Origin: CALGLS01 sp047626155
GTDB taxonomy: Bacteria > Bacteroidota > Bacteroidia > Chitinophagales > Saprospiraceae
DNA: 50,895 nt
Direction: 5' to 3'
Assembly (NCBI GenBank): GCA_047626155.1
Contig: JBLHRR010000022.1
Span: 1 to 50,895 of the forward strand
Each line of letters opens with the position of its first letter. Position 1 is the stretch's first letter. The position numbers and the translations under genes were made by a program. This document shows, piece by piece, positions 15,669 to 24,464 of this stretch. The notes below the pieces were generated by a model, which ran no database searches, had not been told where the DNA came from, and saw only the letters and a program-made list of their open reading frames with translations.

Positions 15669-16433
15669 ATGTCTTTAAAATATAAATCCTTTGGTTCTGG
15701 CGAGCCGGTAATTATTCTTCACGGCCTATTCGGCACTCTTGATAATTGGCAAACCATGGCCAAAAGACTTGCTGAAAACTTTACTGTTTTTATCATCGAC
15801 CAACGTAACCATGGGAAGTCGCCACACATGGATGATATTAGTTATCCTTTGATGGCAGAAGATCTCCGAATTTTTATGGAAGATCATTGGATGTATGATG
15901 CGCATATTATAGGGCACTCTATGGGAGGAAAAACAGCGATGCAATTTGCGTTGGATAATCCAGACATGGTAAATAAGTTAGTTGTAGTCGATATTGCTCC
16001 GAAAGCATATGTCGGTAATCATGAATTGATCTTTGAAGCGCTTTTCGATGTGCCGTTGGATACTTTAAAAAGCAGATCAGAAGCGGCCAAGGTATTAGAA
16101 GCAAAAATGGGGAATGATTCAGGAACGATTCAGTTTCTATTGAAAAACCTGACTAGAAATCAAGAAGGACAATATAACTGGAAGATGAACTTGCCGGTAC
16201 TTTTTAAAGATTATGAAAATATTTTGGCGGCGGTAAATGGAGAAGAAATTTTTGATAAAGAAGCCTTATTCATTAAAGGCGGAAAGTCAAATTACATTCT
16301 ACCAGAGGATATAGAGGAAATTAGATTGCTTTTCCCTGAGGCAAAATTTGAAGAAGTAGCAAAATCCGGACATTGGGTGCATGCGGAAGCTCCGGAAGCT
16401 TTGTATCAGTTGATGATTTCGTTTTTAAAATAA
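15669..16433 (+). CDS. Alpha/beta-fold esterase (YbfF-like)
   Basis: A 254-aa cytosolic hydrolase. The oxyanion segment is LHGLFGTLDNW, the conserved IDQRNHGKSPH follows, the nucleophile is Ser84 in IGHSMGGKTA, and the catalytic His is in SGHWVHAEAPE near residue 235. The pattern DNW...RNHGKS...GHSMGG is characteristic of the YbfF-type acyl-CoA thioesterase/esterase group. Substrate cannot be told from sequence. It follows the S15 hydrolase gene. A 504-bp gap with much secondary structure lies downstream. Confidence 0.88.
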   Translation: MSLKYKSFGSGEPVIILHGLFGTLDNWQTMAKRLAENFTVFIIDQRNHGKSPHMDDISYPLMAEDLRIFMEDHWMYDAHIIGHSMGGKTAMQFALDNPDMVNKLVVVDIAPKAYVGNHELIFEALFDVPLDTLKSRSEAAKVLEAKMGNDSGTIQFLLKNLTRNQEGQYNWKMNLPVLFKDYENILAAVNGEEIFDKEALFIKGGKSNYILPEDIEEIRLLFPEAKFEEVAKSGHWVHAEAPEALYQLMISFLK

Positions 16434-16640
16434 GAGTGAGCTTGTTGATGATTTAGTAATTAACCTGCGAAAAATCATCCTTTTTTGAGAGGAAGACGAA
16501 AGCCTGAAAAACCTCATATCGTTTAATTAAAACATGATAAAGCTAAAGCTTGCAAATTAGCTACAAAAAAGCATAAAACTTTGTGACATCCAGCAAATGC
16601 ACAACTATGAAAAATGGTTTGGCATTGTTTTTACCATAGA

Positions 16641-16817
16641 GGAGGGGAGAAAGGGTTTTACTACCAATCCCCTGCCGATCATCATCGGAATTGCATAAGC
16701 TTCCCTTGACATGCGATTTTATAGTAAAACCAAGCCTTTTCTCACAAACTAACCTCCCTTTATTGAAACAAGCCCCGGCCTTTTAGAGTTTTTACTGTAG
16801 TTAAATCTCTAAACCGG
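16641..16817 (+). other. Folded intergenic region upstream of the S41 protease (candidate structured RNA or long 5' UTR)
   Basis: The 504-bp gap 16434-16937 has no gene. Inside it three stems nest: GGAGG (16641) with CCTCC (16753), GAGAAAGG (16647) with CCTTTTCTC (16735) and GGTTTTACTA (16654-16663) with TAGTAAAACC (16722-16731, a perfect 10 bp). The enclosed part holds CCGAT-catc-ATCGG (16675-16688) and GCAT / ATGC (16693, 16711). A further stem pairs TTTAGAG (16782) with CTCTAAA (16807), flanked by CCGG on both sides. Strand is uncertain; placed on + because the next gene is +. I recognise no known RNA family. Confidence 0.45.
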
Positions 16818-16937
16818 TGTAACTTTAAGCCATTAGTCTTTTTTATCTGTTTTAATGCTGGAAATACAATAAGATAGAGTCTTTTTTGGATAACTCTATT
16901 AGAACCGTGCTCCGCCTTTTAAAAACACCATTTTATT

Positions 16938-18584
16938 ATGAAGATGATAACCCGCTTTTCAAAGCTTACTGTCGTAATGCTTATTGCTTTTTTAGGGGTC
17001 GCTACCGTTAGCTCTGACCACGGAAAGTACTTCGAAATTTCAAAGAACATTGAAATATTCACCAACCTTTACAAAGAAATCAATACCTATTATGTGGATG
17101 ATATTGATCCGGCTAAATTGATGCGTACAGGCGTTGATGCGATGCTAGAATCGCTTGATCCATATACCAACTTCATCTCTGAATCGGAGATAGAAGGATT
17201 CCGTTACATCACGGATGGAAAGTACAATGGGATAGGAGCGCTCATTCATCGGAAGGATGATAAGATCGTTATTACGGAGCCTTATGAAGACTGTCCGGCA
17301 CACAAAGCTGGTTTGAAGGCAGGAGATATTGTCTTAGAAATTGATGGTAAGAACGCGGTAGGAAAAACGACAGACGATGTAAGTGACATCTTAAAGGGTT
17401 TCCCAGGAACAGAAATTGAGCTAAAGGTAAAACGTCCGGGTGTTTCTGACAATATGAAGATCGTCATGACACGTGATGAGGTCATCGTACCTAACGTTCC
17501 ACATTCTTCTTTTGTAACTGATGATATTGGATATATTTCTTTAACCACTTTCACTAGAGATGCTGGTAAAAATGTAGCAAATGCTTTAAAGGCTTTGAAG
17601 GAGCAGAATCCAGATATGAAAGGAGTTATTTTCGACCTTAGAGGAAATGGAGGAGGATTGTTGACAGAGGCGGTAAATGTTTCTAATGTTTTCATTTCAA
17701 AAGGAGAATTAGTAGTAACGACAAAAGGAAAAGTAATTGACTGGGATAGAAGCTTTAAAACATTGAATAAGCCAGTAGATGAAGAAATGCCATTGGTGGT
17801 TTTAATCAATAAAGGTTCTGCTTCTGCTTCTGAAATTGTTTCTGGTGTTATCCAGGATTTAGACAGAGGAGTTTTAATCGGTCAGCGTTCTTATGGAAAA
17901 GGCTTGGTGCAAAATACTAGAGATGTAGGTTATAATTCAAAAGTAAAAATGACAACTGCGAAGTATTACATTCCTAGTGGAAGATGCATTCAAGGGGTAA
18001 GTTATAGCGACGGTACACCAATCGATATTCCAGATTCAGAAAGAACGGCTTTCAAAACAAGAAATGGAAGAACAGTGCTAGATGGTGGTGGTGTGAAGTC
18101 TGATGTGCCATTGGATGAATTAGGAGGAGAAGGAATTATGAGAAGCTTATTGGAGAAGCATTTGATCTTTGATTACGTAACGGAATACTGTGTCGGTAAG
18201 GAAGAAATTCCACCAGTTGATGAATTCACTTTTACTAAGTTTGACAATTTCGTAAGTTTTCTAAAAGACAAAGATTACCATTACGAAACAGATACAGAGA
18301 AGCTTTTGAATAATTTGAAGAAAAAAGCAGATCAGGAAAATCTGTTGACTGCTGTTCAGTCTGATATTACCAGTTTGCAGAACAAGATTCAGGCAGAGAA
18401 GAAAAATGAATTGGAGAATAACAAGGAAAGAATTATTGACTTGATTGAAAAAGAAATCTCTAGCCGTTACTATTTCCAGAAAGGAAAGATTATGATGAGT
18501 TTGAAGAATGATATTGAAATTAAAGAAGCAGTGAAGGTTTTGAATGATTCAGGGAAGTATAAGAAAATTCTTAACGGAAAGTAA
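16938..18584 (+). CDS. S41 family C-terminal processing peptidase (CtpA-like)
   Basis: A 548-aa periplasmic serine protease. An N-terminal hydrophobic segment (LTVVMLIAFLGVATVSS) serves as signal or anchor. A PDZ domain spans about 90-185 (IGALIHRKDDKIVITEPYED, then GLKAGDIVLEIDGK). The catalytic core has FDLRGNGGGLL near 230, the serine in NKGSASASEIVSG (about 291-303) and the lysine in GQRSYGKGLVQ near 323, the Ser-Lys dyad of tail-specific proteases. A long helical C-terminal part rich in Lys/Glu follows. Such enzymes process the C-termini of envelope proteins. It is preceded by a long structured gap and ends before a strong bidirectional terminator shared with the DMT transporter gene. 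Confidence 0.93.
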   Translation: MKMITRFSKLTVVMLIAFLGVATVSSDHGKYFEISKNIEIFTNLYKEINTYYVDDIDPAKLMRTGVDAMLESLDPYTNFISESEIEGFRYITDGKYNGIGALIHRKDDKIVITEPYEDCPAHKAGLKAGDIVLEIDGKNAVGKTTDDVSDILKGFPGTEIELKVKRPGVSDNMKIVMTRDEVIVPNVPHSSFVTDDIGYISLTTFTRDAGKNVANALKALKEQNPDMKGVIFDLRGNGGGLLTEAVNVSNVFISKGELVVTTKGKVIDWDRSFKTLNKPVDEEMPLVVLINKGSASASEIVSGVIQDLDRGVLIGQRSYGKGLVQNTRDVGYNSKVKMTTAKYYIPSGRCIQGVSYSDGTPIDIPDSERTAFKTRNGRTVLDGGGVKSDVPLDELGGEGIMRSLLEKHLIFDYVTEYCVGKEEIPPVDEFTFTKFDNFVSFLKDKDYHYETDTEKLLNNLKKKADQENLLTAVQSDITSLQNKIQAEKKNELENNKERIIDLIEKEISSRYYFQKGKIMMSLKNDIEIKEAVKVLNDSGKYKKILNGK

Positions 18585-18600
18585 TCCTGTAAAAGAATTG

Positions 18601-18657
18601 TTGAAGAGAAAAGAACGGCATCGTACAATTCCTGTACGATGCCGTTCTTTTCTTCAA
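18601..18657. terminator. Strong bidirectional terminator (S41 protease / DMT transporter)
   Basis: AAAAGAACGGCATCGTAC and its inverse form an 18-bp perfect stem with a 7-nt loop, extended outward by TTGAAGA / TCTTCAA with a two-base bulge. The arms end in A-runs or T-runs on either strand. It lies between convergent genes, and the stop codon of the transporter gene is inside the right arm. Confidence 0.9.
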
Positions 18658-19553
18658 GAGAGTTTATTTTTATTTTTTAATCGTCTCGTAATTAAGGGGT
18701 AGCTCAGCACGGCTATTAAAATCATCGCTCCTCCGATATAGAAAGTCGAATTCAATTCTTTATTTTCTTTCAGGATCAACCAGGCCAGAATGATTCCATA
18801 GACCGGTTCTAAATTTATCGTAAGGGTAGAAGCAAAAGCAGAGATGTGTTTTAATGCCCTAAGAGAAAGCACATAGGCCAGGGTGGTACAAAGTAAGGCC
18901 AGCACTAATAAATATCCCCAATCAGACGTCGTTGGCCAAAAGGAAATGTCAGTTCCAGAGGATAAATAAAAAGGCATTAAAAGAGATAGAAACAACCAGC
19001 CGCTTCCCAACTCAATAAAAGTAATCTCCATTGGGTCACTTTCATTGATCAATTTCTTATTCCATATGGAAAAAACAGCCGCCAGCAAGGCTGACATTAA
19101 GCCAATCCAAATTCCCATTTTCATTTCCAATTCTGTTGTTGTTACAATCAGGGCCATGCTAGGAATGATGATTAGCCCTATCCCTAATTCATGCCATTCG
19201 AATTTTTTTTCTCGTAACATGATGGGTTCTAATATGGCCGCAAATAAGGAAGTTGTGGACATACAGACTAGGCAAATTGAGGCATTTGAGTATTTGACGG
19301 CACCGAAAAAACACAGCCAGTGAACGGCTACAATGGCGCCAATTGCCATATACTGTAGAATTAATCTGCGAGGTATCTTTCTAAGATTTTTCCCAAACCG
19401 AATTAAAAATAATAAGCTAATACTCGTAATTAAAACCCGCCACCATACTAGAACTATTGCTGATAAACTAATAAGGTCTCCCAGAATGGCAGTAAAACCA
19501 AATAACAAAACAGCAATGTGTAATTCGAGGTAAGCTTGTTTAACCTTGTTCAT
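18654..19553 (-). CDS. EamA/DMT superfamily transporter
   Basis: With the ATG at 19553 the protein has 299 aa (an upstream in-frame ATG at 19595 would add 14 residues, but the shorter form starts with the usual short cytosolic MNKVKQAYLELH). About ten hydrophobic segments are arranged as two homologous EamA halves, for example FGFTAILGDLISLSAIVLVWWR early and AYVLSLRALKHISAFASTLT late, with GAVKYSNASICLVCMSTTSL as the conserved end of the first half. This family exports or imports metabolites such as amino acids, nucleosides or drugs across the inner membrane. No neighbour suggests the substrate. Confidence 0.88.
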   Translation of the reverse strand: MNKVKQAYLELHIAVLLFGFTAILGDLISLSAIVLVWWRVLITSISLLFLIRFGKNLRKIPRRLILQYMAIGAIVAVHWLCFFGAVKYSNASICLVCMSTTSLFAAILEPIMLREKKFEWHELGIGLIIIPSMALIVTTTELEMKMGIWIGLMSALLAAVFSIWNKKLINESDPMEITFIELGSGWLFLSLLMPFYLSSGTDISFWPTTSDWGYLLVLALLCTTLAYVLSLRALKHISAFASTLTINLEPVYGIILAWLILKENKELNSTFYIGGAMILIAVLSYPLITRRLKNKNKLS

Positions 19554-19711
19554 TTGTTTAGATATTGAGAGGGCCAGAATAATAACTTCTGGCAATTAAT
19601 TTCGGAGCGCAAGGTAGGAATTTCCAAGGATTACTCAGTACTATCACCTGAGCCTTAATACGAGTTTAAAAACCAAAACATTATTTAAGCAGAAAATAGT
19701 AACTTGCCAAA

Positions 19712-20470
19712 ATGGAAGTAAAGAACAAAGTAGTCGTCGTTACCGGAGCAGGTTCGGGGATAGGTGCGGCTATAGCAAAATTATTTGCTCAGCATCAGGC
19801 TAAAGTAATTGTTTCTGATATTCGATTGGGAAAGGCAGAAACCATTTGTGGAGAAATAAATGCAGCGGGTGGGAATGCGGCGGCATTTAAAACCAATGTG
19901 GCGAATTTTGAAGAGATGAATGATTTATTTGATTTCGCTATTACACAATATGGGCAAGTAGATGTACTCGTTAATAATGCGGGAATCGGTCCTAAACAAT
20001 TGGTCAAGACCGCGGATCATACGCTGGAAGATTGGGACAATGTTATAGCGGTTAATCAGACTGGCGTTTTCTATGGAATGAAACTGGCTTTGCAACATAT
20101 GATGAAGCAAGGTGCTGGTAATATTGTCAATATCGCTTCTTTAGCAGGGCTCAAACCTTCTGGAAACAATCTGTGCTATTCAGCTAGTAAATACGCTGTG
20201 GTTGGTATGACGAAATCTGCAGCCTTGGAATATGCATCTAAAAACATTCGCATTAACGCTGTTTGCCCTGGCTATACGGAATCGGATTTGCTGGAAAAAT
20301 TAAAAGCTTCTCGCCCTGAAATGGAAGAGCATTTAAAGAGTGTTATCCCAATGAAACGTTTCGGTCAGGTTACTGAAATTGCAGAGGCTGTTGTCTGGCT
20401 GGCTTCTGATAGCACCCGCTATATTACTGGGGAGACGATTACGTTGGATGGTGGAACTTCATTGCGATAA
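19712..20470 (+). CDS. Short-chain dehydrogenase/reductase
   Basis: A 252-aa classical SDR oxidoreductase. TGAGSGIG (11-18) binds the nucleotide, NNAG near 90 stabilises the fold, a Ser in NIASLAG and Tyr156/Lys160 in CYSASKYAVVG are catalytic, and GETITLDGG near the end is the usual C-terminal segment. SDIRL after the second strand, with an acidic residue, suggests NAD rather than NADP. It probably oxidises or reduces an alcohol/ketone; the substrate is unknown. It lies upstream of mutY on the same strand with a 45-bp gap. Confidence 0.92.
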   Translation: MEVKNKVVVVTGAGSGIGAAIAKLFAQHQAKVIVSDIRLGKAETICGEINAAGGNAAAFKTNVANFEEMNDLFDFAITQYGQVDVLVNNAGIGPKQLVKTADHTLEDWDNVIAVNQTGVFYGMKLALQHMMKQGAGNIVNIASLAGLKPSGNNLCYSASKYAVVGMTKSAALEYASKNIRINAVCPGYTESDLLEKLKASRPEMEEHLKSVIPMKRFGQVTEIAEAVVWLASDSTRYITGETITLDGGTSLR

Positions 20471-20515
20471 TCTATTGCTTTTACCCTTTGTTTAAACTTT
20501 AGAATATTAACCTAC

Positions 20516-21592
20516 GTGAAGAAAGCTTTATTTACAAATATTCTGTTAGAATGGAATAAAGGCCAAAGCAGGCCCATGCCTTGGAAGGGAGAAAAGAATC
20601 CTTATTTGATCTGGTTGTCAGAGATTATTTTGCAACAAACGAGAGTAGAGCAAGGCTTACCATACTTCGAACGTTTTAAGGCGGCCTTTCCGGAAGTACA
20701 TGACCTTGCACGGGCTCCGGAAGATGAAGTGATGAAACTTTGGGAGGGGCTAGGCTATTATTCACGTGCCCGGAATTTGCACTATACAGCGAAATTGATC
20801 AGCGAGGAATTGAAAGGTGTGTTTCCTATAGAATACAAGAATATTTTGGCATTAAAAGGAGTAGGCCCCTATACGGCTGCTGCGATTGCTTCGTTCGCAT
20901 ACAACTTACCTCACGCCGTAGTGGATGGAAACGTATATCGGGTGCTTTCCAGGATTTTTAATATAGCTGATCCAATTGACATTACGATAGGAAAGGCAAA
21001 GTTTTCCAAGCTTGCAGATATATTGTTAGATAAGAAACAAGCGGGTATTTATAATCAAGCTATTATGGACTTTGGGGCTACTGTCTGCCTGCCTAAAAAT
21101 CCGGATTGCAAAACTTGTCCAATGCAGGTAGGTTGTAAGGCGTTTAAGAAAAAGAAGGTCAATCAACTACCGGTGAAGTCCAAAAAGATGATTCGCAAAA
21201 AGCGCTTTTTTAGTTACTTCGTTCTAAGGGATAAAAAAGGATTTACGTTGATTCATAAAAGAGTGGAAAAGGGAATTTGGCAAAATCTGTATGATTTTCC
21301 ATTGATAGAAACAGAGAGTCAAAGTAGTCTGGCAGGCTTAAAAAAGGAAGCAGATTGGAAAAAGTGGTTTGGAAAAACTAAAGTAACAATTAGGCCAAGT
21401 AAACCTTTTAAACAACTTTTAACCCATCAGGAAATTGTTGCTGTATTTTGGGAGATCAGGGTTCCTACTATCGACAAGCTACCACTTCATCAACATTTTG
21501 CTTCGGTGGAGTGGGATCAATTATCTGTTTTTGCTTTTCCGAAAATTATTGACACCTATCTTAAAGATACTTCTTTGTATTTGAGATTTTAA
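20516..21592 (+). CDS. mutY: A/G-specific adenine DNA glycosylase
   Basis: A 358-aa base-excision repair enzyme that removes adenine mispaired with 8-oxoguanine. It starts with GTG at 20516. Visible motifs: the catalytic Glu36 in SEIILQQTRV, the helix-hairpin-helix LKGVGPYTAAAIASF, the catalytic Asp in AVVDGNVYRVLSR, and the iron-sulfur cysteines 191, 198, 201 and 207 (spacing C-x6-C-x2-C-x5-C). The C-terminal NUDIX-like domain that reads 8-oxoG follows from about residue 235. mutY next to ssb, gldE and gldD is a gene order conserved in Bacteroidota, which supports all four calls. Confidence 0.97.
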   Translation: MKKALFTNILLEWNKGQSRPMPWKGEKNPYLIWLSEIILQQTRVEQGLPYFERFKAAFPEVHDLARAPEDEVMKLWEGLGYYSRARNLHYTAKLISEELKGVFPIEYKNILALKGVGPYTAAAIASFAYNLPHAVVDGNVYRVLSRIFNIADPIDITIGKAKFSKLADILLDKKQAGIYNQAIMDFGATVCLPKNPDCKTCPMQVGCKAFKKKKVNQLPVKSKKMIRKKRFFSYFVLRDKKGFTLIHKRVEKGIWQNLYDFPLIETESQSSLAGLKKEADWKKWFGKTKVTIRPSKPFKQLLTHQEIVAVFWEIRVPTIDKLPLHQHFASVEWDQLSVFAFPKIIDTYLKDTSLYLRF

Positions 21593-21637
21593 TTATTTCC
21601 GCACTGGGTAATCTGATTTTTTTTGACGAGTTTTGTA

Positions 21638-21802
21638 TTAAGGAGTCAGTGAATAATAACTTTCCTATTTATACTTGTAGATTCTGCACTGTCCTTCGTT
21701 AAAAAAATATCGTGTAGCTACGGCTATGCTCAATTTTTTTGCCTCGGTCAGCACAAAATCTACTGCGTCTAAATCAGAACCTTATTAATCTCTGGCTCCT
21801 AA
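21638..21802. repeat. Long imperfect palindrome, family 2 (copy 2), between mutY and ssb
   Basis: About 165 bp. TTAAGGAGTCAG (21638-21649) mirrors CTGGCTCCTAA (21792-21802), TAGATTCTGCACTG mirrors CAGCACAAAATCTA around 21678-21762, and A7 / T7 runs flank the centre TAGC-tacg-GCTA near 21720. Size, centre and T-rich shoulders match the palindrome at 6598-6760. The 277-bp gap between mutY and ssb is otherwise empty. Confidence 0.7.
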
Positions 21803-21869
21803 GTAATTGTCCAAAATAGTTAATATATTATTCTTGTCCAACTACTTAGAAATAACAAATAAGTATACG

Positions 21870-22274
21870 ATGATTAATAAAGTAACATTGATAGGTCACT
21901 TGGGACAAGATCCGGAAATAAAGCATTTGGAAAATGGGACAGTTGTAGGTCGATTATCTGTTGCCACCAAAGAGAACTATAAAGACAAGAATGAGCAATG
22001 GCAATCAAAAATAGAATGGCATGATGTTATTGTTTGGCGGGGTCTGGCTGAGCAGGCTAAGCGGTTTTTCAAGAAAGGGACATTGGTTTATATAGAAGGA
22101 AAACTAGCACATCGAAATCGGCAAGATAAAGAAGGGAGTACCCGAAAAATAACAGAAGTTGTTGCTAATACGATTCGATTGTTGGAAAAAAGAGAATATC
22201 CGAACGGAGCTAATGGGAAAGGCAACGTTTCGCCTCCTGTTGTTCCTGCCGCAGATGACGGTTCGCCGTTTTAA
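21870..22274 (+). CDS. ssb: Single-stranded DNA-binding protein
   Basis: The ATG at 21870 gives a 134-aa protein beginning MINKVTLIGHLGQDPE, the standard SSB N-terminus; an upstream TTG at 21807 would add 21 unrelated residues and is rejected. The OB fold runs to about residue 105 (IEWHDVIVWRGLAEQAKRF, LVYIEGKLAHRN). The tail is short, with proline and glycine, and ends DDGSPF, the acidic tip that docks repair and replication proteins. It coats single-stranded DNA in replication and repair. It lies between mutY and gldE as in other Bacteroidota. Confidence 0.96.
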   Translation: MINKVTLIGHLGQDPEIKHLENGTVVGRLSVATKENYKDKNEQWQSKIEWHDVIVWRGLAEQAKRFFKKGTLVYIEGKLAHRNRQDKEGSTRKITEVVANTIRLLEKREYPNGANGKGNVSPPVVPAADDGSPF

Positions 22275-22347
22275 AACGCAATAAAAACATTGTGTAATAC
22301 TTATCGTTTAATCAGGTATTGCATTTTTTATAACTCAAACCAAGACA

Positions 22348-23787
22348 TTGGAAAGTGATCCCGATAGTATTATAGCTGGTTTATCTTTTTTTGTTACTCC
22401 CCTTCTGGCTGTTTCACCTGCCGGTCTTTATGCTGCATTTTTTTTTATCTTATTTTTATTGGCTTGTTCGGCGTTGATTTCTAGTTCGGAAGTTGCCTTT
22501 TTTTCTTTGAATGTAAACGACGTGAAAAAATTAGAACAAGAGAATTCTCTTGTCTCTAACAGAATACTTACACTTCGGGAGCAGCCTCGGAAACTTTTGG
22601 CAACAATCCTTATCAGTAATAACTTTATTAATATTGGTATCATTATTCTTTCGGAATTCCTTTTGGGAGAAATCTTAAGTGATTCGACTCGTCTGGATTG
22701 GGCCCATAAGGTTTTATCTGTTGTGGATGTTTCGAACTATGTTACGGCAGAATGGATTGCTACCTCTATCAATTTCTTGTTGGCCATTGTAGGGGTGACG
22801 TTTTTATTGGTTCTTTTTGGAGAGGTGGCTCCCAAGGTCTATGCAAAACTAAATAAGCTAAAGCTGGCAAGTATGATGTCGAGGGTTCTCTCTTTTCTGA
22901 TGGGAATTTTCACGCCGTTGAGCATGCCTCTTGTTAGAGGAACTAATTTTATTGAACGAAAGTTAGCAGGGCAAAATGGCAGCGGTAATATTACAAGTCG
23001 TGAAGAAATCGATCAAGCTATAGAGCTGGCCGTGAAAGAGGATGAGACCAATACAGATCAGGAAATTGACATTCTGAAAAGCATAGTTAAGTTCGGAGAT
23101 GTTTCTGTCAAACAAATTATGTGCTCACGTGTAGATGTTGTTGCAATTGATTTTCGAATGGGCTTTCATGAGCTGATAAAAATTGCGAGGACTTCCGGTT
23201 TCTCCCGAATTCCGGTTTATGACGAAGACTTTGATAATATAACAGGAATACTTTACATCAAAGACTTGCTGGGGCATTTGGAAGAATCCGATGAATTTGA
23301 GTGGCAGCCGTTGATACGAACTAATGTTATGTATGTACCGGAGGCCAAGAAGATTAACGATCTACTGCGGGAGTTCCAACTGGAGCGAATGCATATGGGA
23401 ATTGTTGTAGATGAATATGGGGGTAGTTCTGGCTTGGTGACTCTTGAGGATATTATGGAGGAAGTAATCGGCGAAATCAAAGATGAATTTGATGATGACT
23501 CGGAGGTGGAATACGAAAAACTAGACGACTTCAACTATATCTTCGAAGGAAAAACCCTGCTCAATGACGTGTGCAGAGTAATGGGCTTAGATACCGAAAC
23601 TTTTGATGAAGTGAAAGGTGATGCGGACTCGGTTGCTGGATTATTGTTAGAGATTATTGGTCAGATTCCAAAAGCAAATGAACGAGCAAGTTATAATGAT
23701 TATAACTTTAAAATCGTTTCAGTAAATAGAAGAAGAATAGAACGCATTCATATTTTCTTACCACAACCAACTCATGAAGAAGGATAA
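22348..23787 (+). CDS. gldE: Gliding motility-associated protein GldE (CNNM/CBS transporter-like)
   Basis: A 479-aa inner-membrane protein. The N-terminal half holds a DUF21/CNNM membrane domain: AFFFILFLLACSALISSSEVAFFSL, LLATILISNNFINIGIIIL and FLLAIVGVTFLLVLFGEVAPKVYA. Two CBS domains follow (about 260-380: CSRVDVVAIDFRMGFHELI, FSRIPVYDEDFDNITGILYIKD, MGIVVDEYGGSSGLVTLEDIMEEVIGEI in pieces), then a CorC/HlyC domain. GldE is required with GldD for gliding in Flavobacterium. The start is not ATG: TTG at 22348 is the best in-frame candidate after the TAA at 22309. It overlaps gldD by 14 bases, so the two are translationally linked. Confidence 0.92.
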   Translation: MESDPDSIIAGLSFFVTPLLAVSPAGLYAAFFFILFLLACSALISSSEVAFFSLNVNDVKKLEQENSLVSNRILTLREQPRKLLATILISNNFINIGIIILSEFLLGEILSDSTRLDWAHKVLSVVDVSNYVTAEWIATSINFLLAIVGVTFLLVLFGEVAPKVYAKLNKLKLASMMSRVLSFLMGIFTPLSMPLVRGTNFIERKLAGQNGSGNITSREEIDQAIELAVKEDETNTDQEIDILKSIVKFGDVSVKQIMCSRVDVVAIDFRMGFHELIKIARTSGFSRIPVYDEDFDNITGILYIKDLLGHLEESDEFEWQPLIRTNVMYVPEAKKINDLLREFQLERMHMGIVVDEYGGSSGLVTLEDIMEEVIGEIKDEFDDDSEVEYEKLDDFNYIFEGKTLLNDVCRVMGLDTETFDEVKGDADSVAGLLLEIIGQIPKANERASYNDYNFKIVSVNRRRIERIHIFLPQPTHEEG

Positions 23788-24385
23788 ACTCATTATTCCC
23801 CTGTTATTAATTTTTTATTTGCTCATCGCTAGTTCTTGTGAGGAGCCGATCTATACCCCGAAGCCAAGAGGATATCCTAAGGTTGTTTATCCTGAAAAAA
23901 ACTATCAAAAATTTTCTGAAGATTATTGCTCCTTTACCTTTGAACGTCCAGTGTACGCAGAGGTAGAACAGGACACAACATTCTTTGATGGTCGTTCAAA
24001 AAATACTTGTTGGTTTAATATCAAAATGGATCAATTTGCGGCGACGATACATTGTAGTTACGTACCCATTTCAAAAGAAGATCCTTTTGAGAAATTGCGG
24101 GAGGATGCTTTTGTAATGGCTAATGAGCATATTGTTAAAGCCAATTATATAGATGAAATTCCTGTTGACACTAAACAAGGAGTCAAGGGAATGGCTTTCG
24201 ATTTAGAAGGTCCTGTTGCGTCCCCTTTTATGTTTTACTTGTCAGATGAGAAAGAGCATTATTTTAGAGGTGCGCTATACTTTAATACCAGATCAGATCC
24301 AGATTCACTGGCTCCGGTTATTAAGTTTGTGAAGGAAGATTTAAGTCATATGATTAAGACTTTTAAATGGAAAGGAGATAATTGA
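23774..24385 (+). CDS. gldD: Gliding motility lipoprotein GldD
   Basis: A 203-aa lipoprotein with the signal ending in ASSC (Cys22). The mature start EEPIYTPKPRGYPKVVYPEK, the tyrosine/proline-rich segment KNYQKF, the CSFTFERPVYAEV block and CWFNIKMDQFAATIHCSY match the GldD family of Bacteroidota. GldD is needed for gliding and for type IX secretion in Flavobacterium; its exact place in the machine is not settled. It overlaps the end of gldE by 14 bases, and a terminator at 24413-24444 ends the mutY-ssb-gldE-gldD run. Confidence 0.92.
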   Translation: MKKDKLIIPLLLIFYLLIASSCEEPIYTPKPRGYPKVVYPEKNYQKFSEDYCSFTFERPVYAEVEQDTTFFDGRSKNTCWFNIKMDQFAATIHCSYVPISKEDPFEKLREDAFVMANEHIVKANYIDEIPVDTKQGVKGMAFDLEGPVASPFMFYLSDEKEHYFRGALYFNTRSDPDSLAPVIKFVKEDLSHMIKTFKWKGDN

Positions 24386-24412
24386 CGGGGGAAAGATAAA
24401 GGATCTAAAAAC

Positions 24413-24444
24413 AAAAAAGCCACCCGCAAGTGGATGGCTTTTTT
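24413..24444. terminator. Bidirectional terminator between gldD and recA
   Basis: AAAAAAGCCAcCC-gcaagt-GGaTGGCTTTTTT: a GC-rich stem flanked by A6 and T6, so it can stop transcription from either side. It lies between the convergent gldD and recA genes. Confidence 0.88.
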
Positions 24445-24464
24445 ATGTATTACAGGCGTGTTAA

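Noticed and set aside
21807..21869. Longer SSB N-terminus from a TTG
   Set aside because: The extra 21 residues precede the standard MINKVTLIGHLG start and show no similarity to SSB.
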